A DNA stretch of 64,000 nucleotides from Canna indica (taxonomy: Eukaryota > Streptophyta > Magnoliopsida > Zingiberales > Cannaceae): assembly GCA_034359265.1 (NCBI GenBank), contig CP136891.1:77430501-77494500 (forward strand), read 5' to 3'. A program made the translations under genes and the position numbers. Below are positions 11,466 through 23,758 of this stretch, one piece after another (the first letter of the stretch is position 1; the number at the start of each line of letters is the position of its first letter). A model generated the notes under the pieces. That model did no database searches. It worked only from the letters and a program-made list of their open reading frames with translations, and was not told the origin of the DNA.

Positions 11466-14195
11466 CTCAGAATGAGATTTTTCGTCCATTATGAAGATTG
11501 AATGATTTAAAGTGTCTCATACAATACGGACAAGAGAGTCGGCCATGAGTTGTTCATAAGACCGTGGCCTTTAAATTAAAGTTTTACTTCCGATGATAAT
11601 CATAAGTGACAGCTCCCACAGTCTACAATATTTTTAATTCATCTATCAAGGGTCTGAGAAACACGTTATTTTTTTTCGCGAACCCTTAGGACTCGAAATA
11701 ATCATCGAAAGATAAATAAATTCATCTTTCATATACATTGATGGTGGCAAATTATAAACTATTAGCAGCACTAACCAAACTGAATAAAGAGTTGCAGAAT
11801 GACCAAACAGATTAAAATCATATGTGCACAATCCCAATATGATATATCTAGTATCTCTAGCAAATGAAGGATAACATGTATCCAAATGTTTCCATTCTTC
11901 ACTATCGGATGGATGAGTCATTACTGTATCATCACGACTTATTGCATGTCAACTTATGTAGGGGGATGTCTTTTCCAACATGAATAATCTTTGATGCCTC
12001 GGTGTTAGTGGAAAATATCGAAGCACCTTAAACGAGATATTTTTTTGTCGGACTGATTTTTTCTTCTTTTAACGAGGATGTTGACATACAAGACATTTAT
12101 CCAACTGCACATTTTTTTTATAATATAAAATGCAGTTATTTTTTCGTACCCAAGCCCTAATTTTCTCATCAACTTTTTTGTCTTATAAAAAGTTGGGTCA
12201 AACTTGTTATCAGTAGACAACGTTCCATTAATCAATCCTGCAATTCGATCAAATGCAACTCCGTTGATATTACAATCGGTCTTGATGTTTAGGAGTTGTG
12301 TCATTGTCGAAAACATAGTGTATTTAGGATAATTGTCATACAAAGGTTCATTGGCAGCTTTCAACATCTCGTAAAATTCTACAACTTTTTTATTCGGTAA
12401 TTCAATCTCTACCGCAGTCTGTACTTCTGTGATATCAACACTTGTAGTATTTGGTGGCACTGACGTCTCAGTAACCGACCGATCAATATTATCATTCATG
12501 TGGAATTAACCCCCAAGACTATCAAGTATTATAGTTCTATAGGGATTAGATGGACTGGATAAAGAAACATCAGCAGAGAAAGATTCACCATGTGTCTGAA
12601 CGATAGGATTGCTCGACGTCTCGACTTCACGTGACTCCCCGTGACAAGTCCATAGAAAATATCTAGGTGCAAATCCTTTGCTACATAGATGCAGAGTGAC
12701 AGTTTCCCAATCCAAAAATCATCCATTCAAGCAAATGTGGCATGGACATCGGATTTTATCACCGACGCTAATGAATTTTTTATTCGAATAGGCGAAATTT
12801 AGGAAATAAGTTACGCCTAATCGAAACTCATTCGTTAAAGCTCTACGATCAAGACGTCGGTACATCCAACTTCGATCGTCTAACATGGTTCTATCAATTA
12901 ATGATAATTTCTTCAGTTAATGTCTTTAGGTGAGATGGTCATATTCCATTCGGGATTCATGTTATTCATATTACACTAAGTATTTCTTTTAACCGCTAAT
13001 TTCATTCTAAATTTCGGCAGCATCTCCCTACAGTTCTCCAAATACGCATATCATCTGGGTGCATACCAGAGAAGAAAAGAGACACAGTAGCCAAAGTTTA
13101 AGAATTAATGAGTTAACGATTAAAAGAAAAAACTAAGTGCAATACAAATAATTATATTTCCAAATTGTCCAATCAGGAATAATTCAAGGGTTGTACGTTG
13201 TATAAAAGACCGTCTACTTCTTTTACACGAACATACAACCCCCGAACAGATCTAAGGTTTTGCTAAATCATATTTGACTCGTCGATGCGTACGTGAAACG
13301 TATCAACTCATCAGATGAATGATTATTTTCTAAATGCTTCGAGCCGATTCGAGTCCATAGTGCAAAATTCTGACGCGAGTCCAAAGTGGACGATTCTGGC
13401 GCAAGTCCAAAGTGGACGATTCCAATTAATCTAAATCTAAAGATTAACAATAAAATTAATCTTAATTAATATAATTTAAATTAATCTAATTTAAATATTT
13501 ATCTAAATTAATCTAAAGATTAACATTAATCTAAATTAATCTAATCTAATCTAAACATCTAAATTAACATAACCATTTAATTAATCTAAACATGTAAATT
13601 TATCGTAAAAATATTAAATTAATTTAATTTTTTAAAAAGGTATAAAGAAAACCCTATTTTCGGCGCCGGAGTCTGACATATGTCGGACACTGGACAATGC
13701 TCCGATCGCCGATCGAAACCCTAAATCTAGGGTTTCGACTGGTTCTACAATAAATAGAGAGGGGTGGCGTGTGAGTTACTTGAGCAAGCGACGACGACGG
13801 GCGTCAGCGGCAAGTGGCATCGGCGGTCGAGGATGGTGGACTGGCAGGCGGAGATCGACGACGGTAGAAGAAAGGAAGAAGAAGGAGGAAGGGGCGAGCG
13901 TGATCGATCGAGCTATATAAACTTATCAGCAACGACTCACTCATCCGTTAGAACATCGTTGCTTATAATGATTTTATTTTTGCGCCGTAAGTCCGCGATC
14001 ACCTCAAGAGTGACGGATGTAGAGGCCGTAACTAAGCCGTTGTTAATGTTATAATATATCGGCAACAGCTGGAGCGATCGTAACAAAGCCGTTGCAGATA
14101 CATCACATCTGCAACTACCCGAGCGGCCGTAAGAATGCCGTTAGCAATTGCAACGGCGTGAGCGACCGTTGCTGAAGAACATATTTCTAGTAGTG
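11466..14195 (-). mobile_element. Truncated CACTA (En/Spm) transposon in R1
   Basis: Its right end, read on the - strand, is CACTACTAGAAATATG (14180-14195), a classic CACTA TIR. Behind it, 13930-14180 carries GC-rich subterminal repeats (gcgaccgttgc, gccgttgc). R2 gives the empty site (ctcatctagataatatag at about 25163), so the element sits after ctca with the tct following the TIR as probable 3-bp target. The left TIR is missing; R1 joins internal element sequence directly at about 11466. The transposase pseudogene lies inside on the - strand. 13430-13620 is a low-complexity taatctaaa tract, and 13640-13930 is a GC-rich leader-like segment without a clear gene. Confidence 0.8.
11640..12886 (-). 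pseudogene. CACTA transposase (TNP2/TNPD-type) pseudogene
   Basis: Reading from the ATG at 12884-12886, the product begins with the transposase-associated domain (DDRSWMYRRLDRR, then KIRCPCHIC and a GFAPRYFLWTCHGES region). A linker and LPNKKVVEFYEMLKAANEPLYD follow, then LGLGYEKI (about 12500-12130). 11921-11660 restores homology with the TNP2 core (MTHPSDSEEWKHLD, LGLCTYDFNLFG, YNLPPSMYMKDEF). A stop near 12724 and frame breaks separate the pieces, and sequence is missing around 11920-12130. TNP2 proteins catalyse excision and insertion of CACTA elements; this one is dead. Confidence 0.85.
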
Positions 14196-15010
14196 TCTAA
14201 ATAATATAGTTATGATAATATTGGTATTATTATGTTGATTATATTGAACACGTCATATGCTAGAAATATGCTCATATAGTTATTATTGTAATACCCTGAT
14301 TTAATCTCATAGTAGGAGTATATTAGATATAGTATTAGCTTGATGAGTGTTTTATCATCAATTCTAGCTTAAGCATGAGACGGGTGATTAAGGGCTATGA
14401 AGTTGATATATGATAATTACTGCTATGTGTGCATGATTTGGTATTATGTGTTAGTTCAACTTGGGCCTTGATAACGAGATCAAGATTCAAGTGGACGATT
14501 AACTTCATGAGTTAGTTATCCTATGAAACGGGTCGTAACAATTTCTAACCAAATCACACCAGTAAATTATCTAATCATGCACTAAATTCATTTTAAAATG
14601 AAATTGATTTCAAATTAAATTATAAAAGTTAGATAAATTATCTACGATAAAAATCAATCAATAACATTTAAAAAATGAAAAATAATTTAAATTTAAATTT
14701 AAAAAATTAGACCATAACATCAAAAGTCACATCCGATTGTTACCTATAATTTTGTCAGCTAATTACTATTTTCCCTTCGCTATGTGGAAAATAAAGAATT
14801 CGTGGAAAAGTCTACGTATGACAAGTCCAAAAAATAGCTCTATCAAACATAATGTTGATTTAACATCTCTGACAAGTTCAAATTCCGACTAGCCATTTAT
14901 GTACGAGAGTCCTTAATTTTTTTTTCTAATTGCATACGTAGCCCATTTTCTAATTAATTTCTTACATACAGTGATACATGAGATATGAATGAATGAATAC
15001 ACAACTTCAA
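14196..15010 (+). repeat. Repeat R, copy R1 (right part)
   Basis: Continuation of R1 after the CACTA element. It aligns with R2 at 25165-25855 through the cttacataca motif. No ORF. The terminal segment 14970-15010 (agatatgaatgaatga...aaaataaatatttt) matches the downstream flanks of WAK-A (6690-6740) and WAK-C (45010-45055). Confidence 0.65.
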
Positions 15011-15019
15011 AATAAATAT

Positions 15020-16320
15020 TTTCAATGGCTGTGCCCAGGCCTAGGCCCAAGCAAGCCCATTACTCGTCGGGTCAGGCATGGCATAGCTCAAGTAAAATTC
15101 GGGCTGGGGCCGTGTTGCCCATAGACAGATTCGGCTCATTGACACCTCTAACTAGGATGAATGGTATCTATAACTCAAATTTATCCTAATGTCAATTTAT
15201 CGATTTTTGGTTAAGTATGAATGCAAAATTCAATTATTGACTACAAGTCAAACAAAAGCAATAATCAAGAAAGCACACAAGTAACTAAATCAATACTAAC
15301 ATACTATTTATAGTCATTCGACTTCTAATCATGCTTATATGTACTACCTAGGCTTCCCGCATAGAATTTCAACTAAGTTTATTAAATAGAAAATTTCATC
15401 CAAGAGGATTTACAAGCTAAAACTGTAACCCTCTCCTCGATGGCACCTCCAATCCCTCAAACTCCAATGACAATTAACTTAACTAGCAAATCCGAGTGGA
15501 TTTACGCCTATACACCCTTGGTCAATTATAACCTTTGAAATGTAACAAAAGCGACAAAATTATAAATAAATGAGAGCAATAATCAAATAAACAACTTAGC
15601 TTTCAAACCAAGCTCACTACTCCTCTTGATGTCTTTTAATGATAAATTCAGGCTCAATCAAGTAGGGAATCACAAGGTTATGGTATCTTAAAGAGATGAC
15701 TCAATAAAAATTTACAAAGGTTCAAGGAATGACTCAATATGCTCAATAGCCCTCAAGGAAGGCAAGTAAGGGGTTTAAATAAATAATCATTAAAGCAAGG
15801 CTCAGGTTCAACAAAACTCAATGACTAAAAAAAATGTTGTTGCGTTCGTTGATCAATCAGTAAGTCGAATGTCAATCGATTGACTTTTCAGCTAAACCAT
15901 CGATCGAAACTGTCCTAAGAGGAAGTTTCAGCACCTGTTCGGGTTCGATTTGAACTTTGGATTTTGGGTTTGATTTTCAACTCCAGTATCAAGCATCACA
16001 AGAATTACTCAGAGAATCTAGACCCTAAATCCTGATAATTAAATCTTTTTTACTTTTGAGAATCGATCAATGTCCTTTTGAATTTTCTCAATTTTGCTTC
16101 GATCTTTCTGATCATGGGTGTAACTTGCTTATCGACTTGGAACATGAAATTACTTCTCAATCAAACATTAGTTCCTAATTTGTTATCGTCAAAACCAAAT
16201 TTGAGATCAATGTTCAAAACCTCAGGCCCTAAATATGAATATACAAAGTGATGTTCCCAAATTTTTCTCATACCCATGATTTTATTTAGACAAAATTTTA
16301 AGGAATACAAATTTTCTCAT
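15020..16320 (-). repeat. hAT end fragment followed by LTR-like repeat R' (inverted relative to R)
   Basis: 15020-15150 is a GC-rich hAT-type end (ggcccaagcaagcccat...gacacctcta). 15160-16320 read on the - strand is related to the centre of R: it has ttgctctcatttatttataatttt, taaatcctcttgga and gttttgacgataacaaatta, the last resembling SIRE-type LTR sequence. The same pair occurs at 45115-46370 behind WAK-C. No gene seen. Confidence 0.55.
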
Positions 16321-16570
16321 ATGAAAAATTTTATTTTGCTTGAAAGCTTATTTAATAGACCTATGGTTGATTAGGTCTAGATTGAGTGCATGCCTACCTT
16401 GATGTAGATGTATAAATCCGCTTGTGTTTGCTTGTGTAGGTTAGTTTTCTTGATCTCGAGTTGGTTGAGGTACCCTTCGTGTTGAGGGAGGAAGCCTTAG
16501 GTTATAAATCCTCTTGAAAGAAAATTATACTAATGAATTTGTTAAATCCTAAACAAGGTGCTTAGGTAAT
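16321..16570 (+). repeat. Repeat R, copy R2 (left part)
   Basis: Starts at ttttattttgcttgaaagctt, equivalent to about 9855 in R1, so its left part is missing. It is interrupted at 16570 by the copia element and resumes at 23759. Confidence 0.7.
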
Positions 16571-16896
16571 TGTTGGGAGAATATCCATACTAGAAGGAGG
16601 ATTGAATAGTGTTGGATGACTTTAAACTTCTACTTCAATTTCTTTTGAGTCAATTTCAACTTCAACCGAAAGTGAGTGCAACTAAATGATATTCGTTAGC
16701 AAGTATGAAACACAATTATAAACAATCATACAAGGCAATGCAAACTAAAGAGATTATAGTAGTTCGGTCAACCGCCTATTTCACTACCTTGGCAATCAAG
16801 GATTGATTCTCAACCCTTTGAAAACTTCTCAAAACTATTCATCTAGGCAAAACATAATTTACACTAGCACACATAGTAAGCTAATCTAGAGGTGGC
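16571..16896 (-). repeat. 3' LTR fragment of the copia element
   Basis: Aligns with the first 330 bp of 22722-23758 (tgttgggagaata..., tcaacttcaacc, caaccgcctat). It is cut where the hAT-2 end begins. Confidence 0.8.
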
Positions 16897-18152
16897 AATG
16901 GCTCATGCTTGGCACAGACCGACAACACAGCGGGGAGACTCGGGCCGGGTTAGCTCGAATATTTAAATATGTAAATTTGAATTTTTAAAATTAATAACAA
17001 GGGGTGAGTTGCGTACCTTAGACCTCTAATTTTATTTGAAATAGCTTAACCATTATACTAAGTTTTATTATTTATTTTTTAACATATTTTTTATATGTAA
17101 AGCAGTACAAATTAATAAAATGATTTAAAAAAAATCAAATTATAATTAAATTTTTATTTATCTTTAATACAAAAATATTCATGAAATTATAAAATAATTT
17201 TTTTAATATTAATAATAGATTGTACCTTAAAAGGTTGCCTACGTACCTTTAATAGTTAAACTTGTACTATCCAATGATTAAACTATTGAAGGATCATGTC
17301 TACTTAGTTTTTTTTTACATTTTTAATTACTCATAGTCCCCGATGATTTAACTTGTACTTGGACCAGCAGCACCAGCTTCACTTGTTTGGGCTTCCTCCT
17401 CTCCCGATGATCAAGTGTCATGTCCTCCCTTATCTTGTAATATATCTTCAGCATCCAATCAGTCTTTTAAGCAAATGCACATTTTAACCGTTTCTGCACT
17501 CATTCAGCTCTTTTTTTCGTCGAGAATTCTATTTTCTGCACTAAAATAAGACTCGAAAGCTACTATAGACACAAGAACAGTTAGTATATCATGTGTCATG
17601 ATAGAAACAATATGATATACATTTTCTTATTTTTTTCACCATGCTAAAATCTCATTATCATCTATTTCTTCAGAATGATTATGATCTAGAAAAAAAGCTA
17701 ATTCATTGAAATTAGTAGATTTAGTTTTTTTATCCTACGACCAAGTTGAGAATTAATACTATTTAAACTATCATCTCTTAATCTAGAAGAAGAAGATGTT
17801 GTCTTATTTATAATTGTATCATCAAATTTTGAAGCGTAAAATACAAACATAGAATTCAATAAATTTGATATTTTAGATTTTTTTTTCTTCAACATTATTT
17901 AATTCCATATTCTTATAATAATCATCTAATTACATATTTAAACCATCAATTTTCATTCTAGGGTCTAAACATATTGCTAAACAAAATAAAGTAGGTATAT
18001 TTGACCAATACTTTTTAAATTTAAATTCCATTAAAGAAATAATTTGTGCAAATAAAAGATAATGTCTATGCGAAGAAAATACTTCACTAATATGAATTAT
18101 ATGTGAAATAGTTAAATTACATGTAGGATAAAAAACATCGAAAAGTTGTTCG
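16897..18152 (-). mobile_element. hAT-2 remnant with transposase C-terminal pseudogene
   Basis: The left end is tagaggtggcaa, the TIR-like end also found, inverted, at about 9079. On the - strand, about 18150-17340 matches hAT-1's C-terminal half at nucleotide and protein level (FYASKFDDTIINKTT..., SINSQLGRRIKK at 17698-17895, then the dimerisation region). Stops and frame shifts break it. The N-terminal half is absent: it stops abruptly at 18152 where a CACTA terminus begins. Confidence 0.75.
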
Positions 18153-18310
18153 CACTACTAAAAAATGGGATATCTGCGACGGACGACACCGTCGCAAAAC
18201 GGTCGCTAAAGACATTCTACGACGGTCGGACGCGGTCGCAAAGAGCGGTAGCAAAAGATATCGTTGCAGAAAATATACGAAGGCAGAAGCAACGGTCGCA
18301 AAAGACTCAT
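18153..18310. mobile_element. CACTA terminal fragment
   Basis: Begins with the TIR CACTACTAAAAAATGGG and continues in subterminal repeats (gacggtcgcaaa, gcaacggtcgcaaaag), the same family type as the end at 14195. It has no second TIR and joins copia RNase H sequence at about 18310, so only one end survives. Confidence 0.75.
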
Positions 18311-21300
18311 CCCTAGGAATTGACAACATCCACAAGTGCTTTTTTGATCTACTTTACACCCGGCAAAATCGGCATCCGAAAAACTAGTTAAATCGAAATA
18401 TGCATTACATGGATACAATAATCCTAAGTCAACCGTGCCCTTCAAATATCTCAATATGTGTTTGACCGCACTTAAGTGAGACATTCTCGGATAAGATTGA
18501 AACCTAGCACTTGCACAAACACTAAACATGATATCAGATCTACTTGCAGTAAAATAGAGAATACTACCAATCATACATCGAAATCATTTTTCATCTACTT
18601 TGACACCATCTTCATCTTTGTCATGTTTGAAGGATGTGCTCATTGGTGTAGAAGCTATCTTGGCTTCATTCATTCCAAATCTTTTGATGAGCTCATTTGT
18701 GCATTTAGTTTGATTTATTAAGATCTCTTTGTTTGTTTGTTTGATTTGGAGACTAAGCATGAAGGAAAGTTCTCCTATCATGCTCATCTCAAACTCTTAT
18801 TGTATGCACTTTGCAGACCACTCACAAAGTAATTCATTAGTAGCATCAATATTATATCATCAACATAAATTTGCACGAGTAAAATATCATTTTCATTATT
18901 TTTTATAAAAAAAAGAAACATCGGTTTTTTCAATGCTAAAGCCTTGATCAATCAAAAACATGGAAAGCCTTTCATACCAAGCCCTAGAAGCTTGTTTTAA
19001 GCCATACAAATTCTTTTTAAGTTTAAAAATATGATTTGGAAATTCAAAACTTTCAAAATCGGGGGGTTGTTCAACATAAACTTCTTCATTGATAAAGCTA
19101 TTTGAAAATGCACTTTTAACATCCATTTGAAAAAGTTTAAAGCCTTTAAAACTAGCATAAGCTAAAAGCATGTGAATTATTTCAAATCTAGCTACATGAG
19201 CATAAGTTTCATTATAATCAATTCCTTCTACTTAATTATACCCTTGGGCCACTAACCTACCTTTGTTTCTAATGACTAAACCTCATCCATCTAACTTGTT
19301 TCTAAATACTCATTTAGTCTCAATCACGGTTTATCCGCTAGGTCTAGGTACAAAGTCTTATACTTCATTCCTAACAAATTGATTAAGTTATTCTTGCATA
19401 GCTATTACCCAAAATTCATCTTCTATTGCTTCTTTAATATTTTTTTGCTCTACTTGAGATATGAATGCTACATATTGATAAATATTCTTAAGTTTAGAGC
19501 ACGTTACCACTCCCATTGGTGGTTCTCCAATGACTTGATCCATTGGATGATCTCTAATCAACTGGTACCCTTTGGGGAGATGTGGTAGATCGAGCTTCCT
19601 TTTCTTCTTCTTGATCTTGAGGTGGAGTTGAGGATGAGGTTTCTTCATGTTGAGTTTCCTCGTTGTTTTCTTCCTCAACCTCTTTATCATGCAATGTGAG
19701 TTCTTCAAGTTTCTCACCTACATTTACAATCCTAATATTTCTAGAAGAATTATTAGTTTCATCAAATGTAACATGCATACATTCCTCAACAATTATAGTT
19801 CTACGATTATAAACTCTATATGCCTTAGAACTATTTGAGTAACCTAGGAAAATACTTTCATCGGATTTAGAATCAAATTTTTCTAGATGCTCCTTAGTGT
19901 TTAAGATAAAACATTTACATCAAAAAATACGAAAATATCCAACACTTGGAATTTTATCGTTCCAAACCTCTAAATGTGTTTTCTTGATTTTATGTCTTAA
20001 TAAAATATGATTAAGCACATAACAAGAGGTATATATGGCTTCGGCCCAAAAGTACTTGGGCAAATTATTTTCACAAAATATGGTCCTAGCCATCTCTTGT
20101 AAGGTTCTATTCTTCTTCTCAACCATCCCATTTTATTGAGGGGTTTTAGGGGAAAAAAAGGTATGCTCAATACCCAATTCATCACAAAATTCAATAAACT
20201 TTTCATTTTTAGATTCTCCTTCATTATCACTTCTAATTTTCAAAAATGAAATTTTTTTCTCATTTGTAACTCTCCTAGCAAATTTTTTGAAGAAATCGAA
20301 AGCTTCATTTTTCTTAGTTAGAAAGAAAACTCGTGTAAATCTTGAGAAATCATCTACCAAAATATAGCAATATAATTTTCCACCTAGACTTGCAACATCA
20401 CAAGGACCAAAGAGATCCATGTGCACAAGTTCTAGTATTCTAGATGTACTTACTTGATTAATGCTATGAAATGAAGACTTGACTTATTTACCATGTTGAC
20501 ATGCATCACAAAGTTTATCTTTTTCAAATTTAATCTTAGGTATTCCTTTAACTAAGTCCTTTTTTGATATTTCTTGGATGAAGCCCATGCTAGCATGTCC
20601 TAACCTTCTATGACACAACCAAGAATCATTTTCCATGACAACCAAGCATCTAACATGGGGATTAGGCAAAATATTTAGAACTAATGTGTAAATATTTTCT
20701 TGTTTATTTCTAATGAACATAATATCATCAGATGGTGCACTTCTAATGATGCATTTAGATGTTTCAAAAATGACTACATATCCATTGTCACACAATTGAG
20801 ATATGTTAATCAAATTATGATTTAACCCATCAACTAGTAGAACATTTTTAATGCATGAGTAAGAGAGTATACATATATCACTAATGCCAACAATCTTACC
20901 TTTGACATTGTCTCCAAATGTCACATGTCCACCATCCTTGTTTGATAGGGTTGTGAAAAGATTGATATCACCTGTTATGTGTTTTGAGCAACCGTTATCC
21001 AATATTCATATACTTCTACTTGCTTGAGGATGTTTCTCCATCTACAAAAGGAGAAGAGATAATTTTAGGTATCCAAATTTTCTTGGGTCCTTGAGTGTTA
21101 GTCATCTTAGGAACCCAAGTGAATCTAGCATGAGGGTTCCTTTTTAGTGCACAATCTCTAACCATATGGCCAAAAATACCACATGAAAAGTAACTTTCAT
21201 TAAATTTTCTTGGACTATATGTGTAAGCATGGAAGTGTGTGTAAGTGTGATTGTTTGATGACTTTCTCGCATGTACAACCTTAGGCATGACATTTTGTAG

Positions 21301-21318
21301 GGTTATCGTTTTTTTCAT
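18311..21318 (-). pseudogene. Copia pol pseudogene (PR-INT-RT-RH)
   Basis: Domains run right to left. A CCHC knuckle (SCGIFGHMVRDC) is at about 21200. Protease is at 21002, with DNG in place of the usual DSG, followed by a pre-integrase segment (SWLCHRRLGHAS). The integrase core is at 20426-20133 (MDLFGPCDVASLGG, RSDNEGE), with more integrase to 19920. RT is at 19171-18896 (FQMDVKSAFSNSFINEEVYVEQ, LYGLKQASRAWYERL) and 18787-18584, and RNase H at 18574-18311 (SDADFAGC). Stops and frame breaks separate nearly every block, and the RNase H end is replaced by a CACTA fragment. Domain order PR-INT-RT-RH defines Ty1-copia. It is not functional. Confidence 0.88.
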
Positions 21319-21711
21319 TTAGCACGCAAAATTCTTTTTTTAAGTTTAGCATGCTATCATTCAAGTGCTCTACTTTATCATTTAAAAACTTATTTTCATT
21401 TTCCAATTTCCCATTTTTATTTTCTAGGTTTTTTCTTAGCATCATTTAATGCATGTTTTTCTTCCTTAAGAATGTCTAGTTCTTTCCTTAATGCATTGCA
21501 TGAAAGTAGCAAGTTATCATTTTCAAGCTCTAAGGACTTGGTTGTCCTTCTTAAGCTCTTTAAACTTTCTCCTAATGGTATTAAATTGAGCATGCATTTG
21601 ATCAAACTCATTTTCTAATTCTTCTTGCGTAAATGAAAGTTCGCCAAAAGTAAATCTTACCTCGTTGTCATTTGCCATGAGGCAAAGATTTGCCTTTTCA
21701 CTTTTGAAGTC

Positions 21712-22664
21712 TTATTCACTTGACGAAGACTTGTTTTCATCCCAAAAAGTCATCATTGCCTTCTTCTTCTTCTTGTTTTTGTCTTTCTTGTGAGGGTTGG
21801 ATGTGGAAGCCATCTTGAGAAGTGGACAATCCTTCCTTAAATGCCTGATTTTGTTACAATTAAAGCATATGTAGCCTCCTCTTCCCTTCCTCATGCCTCC
21901 TCTCATGAAACTCATGAATCTTCTTGCCAACATCGTCATCTCTTCAAACTCATCTGTCTCTTCCTCAGATAATGAGGGTTCTTCACCCCGGTGTGATGCT
22001 TTTAAGGCAATGGTCTTGCCTTTGGAAGCATCTTTCTCCTTGTATTGCTTCATATGGGTCTCATGTGTCATGAGCCCAATGAGCCCGGTGATCTTTAAGG
22101 TGCTCGTGTCCTTTGCTTCCATGATTGCGATGACCTTGCGCTCCCAAGCTTTTGGAAGGAAACGAATGAGCTTCTTTACCTTCTCCTCTTCCCTTATATC
22201 TCTACCAAGGTAGCTAATCCATTTGTAATATTTTGAAAGCGAGCATACATGACCACAATAGGTTCATGTGATAGCATCTTGAATATTTCATAATTATGCA
22301 TGAGTAGATTTATCTTAGATTATTTAACTTGTGAAGTCTCTTCATGTGTAGTATCTAAGACTTTCCAAAGTTCATATGCAGACTTACACATAGAGATTCT
22401 ATTAAGCACATTAATTGATAGGCCACAATATAGTGCATTGACGGTCTTTGCATTTGCGTTAAAGAGTTTAGTTTCTTCTTGATCCCACTCATTCATATCC
22501 TTAGTTGGTTGCTTATACTCTACTTGAATCATTCTCCATACATCCATGTCTAGTGATTGTAGGAAGTCATTCATGCATATCTTTCAATAGACATAGTTAT
22601 TTCCATCGAACAATGGTGAAGTATGAGTAGAGGACCCTTGAGCTAGTTGGATTTCACTAGTCAT
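21712..22664 (-). pseudogene. Copia gag pseudogene
   Basis: The likely start is the ATG at 22664, about 45 nt inside the PBS. A UBN2-type Gag region follows (22574-22320: WRMIQVEYKQPTKDMNEWD, LYCGLSINVLNRISMCKSAYELW). A CCHC knuckle CFNCNKIRHLRKDC and a lysine-rich tail lie within 22122-21712. A tga interrupts the start region near 22588, where tgg is expected, and further stops separate the blocks. The sequence style fits the SIRE/Maximus lineage. 21319-21711 encodes only a coiled-coil-like leftover (21611-21417). Confidence 0.8.
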
Positions 22665-22701
22665 TCTAAATTATAGGGTAGATGATTAAACCTAATCCTA
22701 C

Positions 22702-22719
22702 GACCTTGCTCTGATACCA
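22702..22719 (-). other. tRNA-Met primer-binding site of the copia element
   Basis: Read on the - strand: TGGTATCAGAGCAAGGTCG, beginning 2 nt from the 5' LTR end at 22722. This matches the plant initiator tRNA-Met 3' end. Confidence 0.85.
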
Positions 22720-22721
22720 AT

Positions 22722-23758
22722 TGTTGGGAGAATACCCACACTAGAAAGGGGAGGTTGAATAGTGTTGGGTGACTTTACACTTCTACTTCAATTTCTTTTA
22801 AGTCAATTTCAACTTCAACCGCAAGTGAGTGCAACTAAATGCAACACAATTGGCCTTGTGGTTTAGCCAATTATAAGCAAGTATGAAACACAATTATAAG
22901 CAATCACACAAGGCAATGCAAACTTAAGAGATTATAGTGGTTTGGCCAACCGCCTACTCCACTACCTTGGCTCAACACTAAGGATTTCTAACCAACTCCT
23001 TTATAGACCTTGTGTTTTCCTTTAAATACAACCAATGACCCAGTTCTCAACCCTTTGAGAACTCTTCAAAACTATTCACATAGGAAAAATGCTTGGCCTT
23101 GAGAGATATCGTCGATCGGAGAAGCAAATCGAGCTTAGAAAGCACAAATCTCACTTTGGAAGCTTATATCAATGGTTAAAAATATTTAATGAAGGTTGGT
23201 GAGGGGTATTTATAACCCCTTCCATGGAACGGCTATTCAACGGACATTTTTTCGCCCGTTGGACGTCGACCGGTCGCTTGTCGATCGATCATCGGTCGAT
23301 CGACCAATCGATCGCCCAGCGACCGCTGGCGTTCGGTCCTTCTATAGCTATGTTCAGTCAACCGGATGGTTGACTGACTTGATCGCAATTTAATTCCTCT
23401 ATTGTCCGATCGACCGAAGTAGCCACTGACAATTTTTGGCCTTGATCGGTCGACTGAACCTGCACTGAGGCTGATTTTTACATTTGTTTTGTTACACCTT
23501 TTTTCATGGGTTTTGTTACCAAGATTTGACTTGGATAACTTTACAAATTAATAAGCTTAGAATGAGATCCTAGGGATATATTACAAGGACTCTACTTAAT
23601 CTACATCCGAGCATTTTTTGACGAATTTTGTGATTTTTCGAGCGAAGTTCACGTGCTTATCACAACCTCAACCTGAAATCAAAACTTCACACACATATTA
23701 AATACATGTTTGTTATCATCAAAATATAGATCGAAGCCTAGGAAGAATCCTTGGGCCA
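22722..23758 (-). repeat. 5' LTR of the copia element (about 1037 bp)
   Basis: Runs from tgttggg (22722) to gggcca (23758) on the + strand, giving TG...CA on the - strand. 23230-23480 is dense in palindromic gatcgacc motifs (ggtcgatcgacc and variants). The ttttgatgataac motif near 23715 (on -) fits SIRE LTRs. Confidence 0.82.

Larger units (their letters stand above)
16571..23758 (-). mobile_element. Ty1-copia retrotransposon, SIRE/Maximus-like, decayed and nested into
   Basis: A - strand element inserted in R2. The LTR motif tgttgggagaata occurs at both 16571 and 22722. The 5' LTR is 22722-23758. A PBS complementary to tRNA-Met (TGGTATCAGAGC, read on -) lies at 22708-22719. Gag and Pol remnants follow, and the 3' LTR is a fragment at 16571-16896. 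Flanks gtaat (16566-16570) and ataat (23759-23763) are a probable 5-bp target duplication with one change; R1 and R3 show the empty site. hAT-2 and a CACTA end replace the RNase H end, PPT and most of the 3' LTR. Confidence 0.85.

Noticed and set aside
13764..14054. 96-codon + strand ORF
   Set aside because: It starts at a non-ATG codon, overlaps the CACTA subterminal repeats and has no domain. The transposon explains the sequence.
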